35,523 nt of DNA. Source: Fluviicola sp. Its GTDB lineage: Bacteria; Bacteroidota; Bacteroidia; Flavobacteriales_D; Crocinitomicaceae. The notes below the pieces were generated by a model, which was not told the origin of the DNA, did not search any database, and saw only the letters and a program-made list of their open reading frames with translations. The DNA is taken from the NCBI GenBank assembly GCA_029866325.1, contig JARWZO010000001.1, forward strand, positions 1-35,523. Reading direction: 5' to 3'. The position numbers and the translations under genes were made by a program. This document shows positions 33,057 to 35,523 of the stretch, piece after piece (the first letter of the stretch is position 1; every line of letters starts with the position of its first letter).

Positions 33057-34046
33057 ATGAAACCATTCCCTGCCAGTGTTGAAACGTTAAAAGGAAAACA
33101 CATTCTGGTGACAGGAGGTGCAGGGTTTATCGGCTCCAATCTAGTGGAAGCGTTGCTCAGCTTAGAAGCATGTGTTACGGTACTCGATAACTTGTCTACC
33201 GGTTTTGAAAAAAATATTGAAGAGTTCGCAGGTAATGCGAACTTTTCGTTTGTTAAGGGTGATATCCGTGATGCCGAAACCTGTAGCGAAGTTCTCAAAG
33301 GAATTGATGCCATTAGCCATCAGGCTGCGCTTGGTTCGGTTCCAAGATCAATTGAATTTCCGCTCACTACGCACGATGTAAACGCAACTGGATTTCTAAC
33401 CATTTTACAAGCAGCCAAGGAAGCCGGAATTCAACGATTTGTTTATGCCAGTTCATCATCTGTTTATGGTGACAGTCTGGCTTCGCCCAAAGCAGAAGGA
33501 ATGGAAGGCAATGCTTTGTCACCTTACGCTGTGAGCAAGCAGCTCAACGAGCAATATGCAGGGGTTTATTACCGTTTACACCACATGCAAACAATTGGTC
33601 TTCGGTATTTTAATGTATTCGGCCCGCGCCAAAATCCTGATGGTGTTTATGCGGCGGCTATTCCCAAGTTTCTCGATAAAATGAAACACGGTGGCGAAAT
33701 TGTTGTGAATGGCGATGGAAACCAAACCCGCGATTTCACCTTTGTACAGAATGCCGTTTTGGCGAATTTACTGTCTTTATCTTCGACCAATGAACAGGCT
33801 TACGGGCGTGTTTACAATGTTGCTTGCGGACGCAGTCTTACGTTGAACGATGTGATCGGGAGTTTGGAAGACGGATTAAAGGCCTCAGGTATTTCTCCGG
33901 TTCATTCGTTGGTTTACGGCCCGAAACGCGTTGGCGATATTCAGGATTCATTGGCCGATATCACCTCCATTCATCAAGCGTTGGGGTATGATCCCTTGTT
34001 TACGTTTGAAGAAGGCATCGGCTTGTACCTCGCATTTAACGGGTAA
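33057..34046 (+). CDS. NAD-dependent sugar epimerase/dehydratase (WbpP-like)
   Basis: A 329-aa short-chain dehydrogenase of the extended (SDR) type. The Rossmann motif TGGAGFIG is near residues 18-25. The catalytic SSSVYG and YxxxK (SPYAVSKQ) follow, with RYFNVFGPRQNP, GDGNQTRDFTFV and the C-terminal GDIQDSLADI. The set fits UDP-N-acetylglucosamine/galacturonate 4-epimerases of the WbpP/TviC group, which make nucleotide sugars for surface polysaccharides. It ends one base into the next gene (TAATG), a Wzx-like flippase, so the two are coupled. Substrate is not resolved. Confidence 0.9.
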   Translation: MKPFPASVETLKGKHILVTGGAGFIGSNLVEALLSLEACVTVLDNLSTGFEKNIEEFAGNANFSFVKGDIRDAETCSEVLKGIDAISHQAALGSVPRSIEFPLTTHDVNATGFLTILQAAKEAGIQRFVYASSSSVYGDSLASPKAEGMEGNALSPYAVSKQLNEQYAGVYYRLHHMQTIGLRYFNVFGPRQNPDGVYAAAIPKFLDKMKHGGEIVVNGDGNQTRDFTFVQNAVLANLLSLSSTNEQAYGRVYNVACGRSLTLNDVIGSLEDGLKASGISPVHSLVYGPKRVGDIQDSLADITSIHQALGYDPLFTFEEGIGLYLAFNG

Positions 34047-35323
34047 TGCTACGCAAACTTCGTCAATCCGAATTTCTGAAATCGGTTCTTTTATTGATGA
34101 CCGCTTCGGTGGTTTCGCTGGCGATTAATGTGCTGATTAGTCCGATTTTAACACGCATTTATTCAGCTGAAGAAATCGGTGACGTAAATCTCTATACCCG
34201 GATAGTGGTCTTTATCAGCACCATTGCTACTGTTCGTTACGAATTGTCTCTTCCCATCGCCAAGCAGCAACTGCACGCTTTTCATTTGTATAGGCTAACC
34301 TATCGAATCGCGTTGGTCATTCTTACCGCAATTGGAATTGTCGGACTGCTCTATGCCTTGATCAAACCCGTGGATACTTATTCCATATGGTTTATGTTGT
34401 TGGTGATTGTTGGTGCTTATTTGTCAGTGTGGATCAACATCGGAACCAATTGGTCCATCCGCACCAAGGGATTCAAGCGTATTTCACAACAACGAATTAC
34501 TGCCTCTGTAGTGTCGAACGGGTTCAAATGGTTGTTTGGTGTGATCGGTTGGAAAACCTACGGACTACTGGTAAGTCTGCCCCTTGGCTACTTGGCATCG
34601 TCGGTGTTGTTTATGCTCGATTTTACAAAGCAGAAAAAAGTCTACCGATCTTATAAAGCCGGCAAACGCATGCGGGTGTTGAGCAAAGAATACCGACAGT
34701 TTCCTATCATGAGTTTACCACATGTGATAATTGATTTAGGGGTTGATTTATCGATGGCCTCGCTGATCATCGTATGTTATGGTAAGGTCGATTACGGGTT
34801 ATTCAGTCATGCTTACCTTCTCTTGAAAATGCCCATCAGTATCGTGGGGCAATCCATCGGACAGGTGTTTACCAATCGTTTTTCCGAATTGGTTCATTCA
34901 CGTCAATCCGTGGTTCCACTCTTTTTGAAAACTACACGCACGTTGTTGCTACTTTCGATTGTTCCATTTGTGATATTATTTTTCTTCGGAGAACCCATTT
35001 TCGGGTTTGTATTCGGTGAAAAATGGGCTACGTCAGGTGCATATGCCTCTATCATGGTTCCATGGCTGATGCTCAATTTTCTGCTTTCACCAATTTCCAG
35101 TTTGCCTATGATCCTCGGGCGGCAAAAAGAAGCCTTGATCATCGGAATCATTAGCGGAGCAGGGCAGTTGTTTATTTTCGGAGCGTTGCCACAATTAAGT
35201 AGTTATTTCAAGCTGTCGTTTGAACATGTTTTGTGGGCAGCTTCGGGCTTTCAGTCAATCTTGCTGATCGCGGTTTTTTATATCTATTATCGTTTTGCGC
35301 TTACGGCGGATAATGGCAAATAA
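34046..35323 (+). CDS. Wzx-type polysaccharide flippase (oligosaccharide transporter family)
   Basis: A 425-aa inner-membrane protein with about 12 hydrophobic segments. The start is typical of O-antigen/teichoic acid exporters (MTASVVSLAINVLISPILTRIYSAEEIGDVNL), and the segments FSHAYLLLKMPISIVGQSIG and FGFVFGEKWATSGAYASIMVPW follow. It would move undecaprenol-linked oligosaccharide across the membrane for capsule or O-antigen. It overlaps the epimerase gene by one base. The stop at 35321-35323 lies 200 bp before the window end. Confidence 0.9.
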   Translation: MLRKLRQSEFLKSVLLLMTASVVSLAINVLISPILTRIYSAEEIGDVNLYTRIVVFISTIATVRYELSLPIAKQQLHAFHLYRLTYRIALVILTAIGIVGLLYALIKPVDTYSIWFMLLVIVGAYLSVWINIGTNWSIRTKGFKRISQQRITASVVSNGFKWLFGVIGWKTYGLLVSLPLGYLASSVLFMLDFTKQKKVYRSYKAGKRMRVLSKEYRQFPIMSLPHVIIDLGVDLSMASLIIVCYGKVDYGLFSHAYLLLKMPISIVGQSIGQVFTNRFSELVHSRQSVVPLFLKTTRTLLLLSIVPFVILFFFGEPIFGFVFGEKWATSGAYASIMVPWLMLNFLLSPISSLPMILGRQKEALIIGIISGAGQLFIFGALPQLSSYFKLSFEHVLWAASGFQSILLIAVFYIYYRFALTADNGK

Positions 35324-35523
35324 GGAAACGGTTTCATTAGTTACAAATAGTGACTGCTTAAACAAAGTTTTTACATTTTTAAACACTAGTGTCCGATAAA
35401 ACCAAGATTTCATTGATTCGTTAGCTGAAAAGCTTGATTTCACTGTGTATACTTTGGCTGATTGACAAGTAAGCCCTCTGTATTTTACGAATCGTTAAAT
35501 TGGAGTTGGAGCTGAGGATCGTA
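35324..35523. other. 3' end of the window, no gene seen
   Basis: AT-rich stretch without an ORF of coding character. ACTAGTGTCCGATAAA at 35385-35400 looks like the outer end of some insertion sequences, but no transposase frame is visible before the window ends. Confidence 0.35.

Overview
This is a chromosomal segment of a Bacteroidota bacterium, most likely of order Flavobacteriales. The evidence is the length and sequence of its RpoB and RpoC, a secreted protein with a type IX secretion (Por) C-terminal domain, lipoprotein and signal-peptide styles typical of the phylum, several promoters matching the Bacteroidota -7 box TAnnTTTG, almost no Shine-Dalgarno sequences, and many palindromic intergenic repeats. 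A Fluviicola-like (Crocinitomicaceae) origin is my guess and is not proven by anything here.

Layout. 1-7162: rpoB (5' end outside the window) and rpoC, closed by a strong UUCG-loop terminator. 7283-9645: an accessory insert with an unknown lipoprotein/membrane protein (minus strand) and a T9SS-sorted secreted protein. It is followed by a second copy of the rpoC terminator, and a 42-bp exact copy of the rpoC 3' coding end lies inside it. 9817-11025: a two-lobed retropepsin-like lipoprotein with a PDZ domain. 11026-13394: an AT-rich, repeat-rich accessory patch with a palindrome, a MITE-like hairpin, a YHYH-domain lipoprotein bounded by GTTAGGC/GCCTAAC motifs and followed by a large attC-like stem-loop, and a class III Fic protein. 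13569-16126: a small secreted protein, an EamA transporter and a SUMF1-domain secreted protein. 16219-16604: a nested block of REP-like inverted repeats. 16649-19730: two histidine kinases of the HisKA_2 type, one paired with a small STAS-like protein and one carrying TPRs. 19920-20228: a DUF3467 protein.

20249-26724: a heavy-metal efflux cluster. It has a His-rich membrane-anchored protein, a CusA/CzcA-type RND pump fused to a TolC-like outer-membrane factor, a CusB/CzcB adaptor lipoprotein and a periplasmic CxxCxxCxxC HMA-like protein. Together these could capture metal in the periplasm and expel it across both membranes. 27057-29994: a tightly overlapping three-gene redox operon encoding a di-heme c-type oxidoreductase lipoprotein, a Rieske [2Fe-2S] protein and an outer-membrane beta-barrel. 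Related inverted-repeat hairpin elements lie on both sides of it. 30338-34046 and beyond: a small lipoprotein, a coiled-coil protein with ZapA (cell division), RNase Y, then an NAD-dependent sugar epimerase and a Wzx-type flippase that begin a surface-polysaccharide region.

I found no rRNA, tRNA, CRISPR array, transposase or integrase gene. The most unusual items are the duplicated rpoC tail and terminator around the accessory genes, the cassette-like YHYH unit with its stem-loop, the redox operon bracketed by related repeats, and a palindromic repeat that has become part of the porin's signal peptide.
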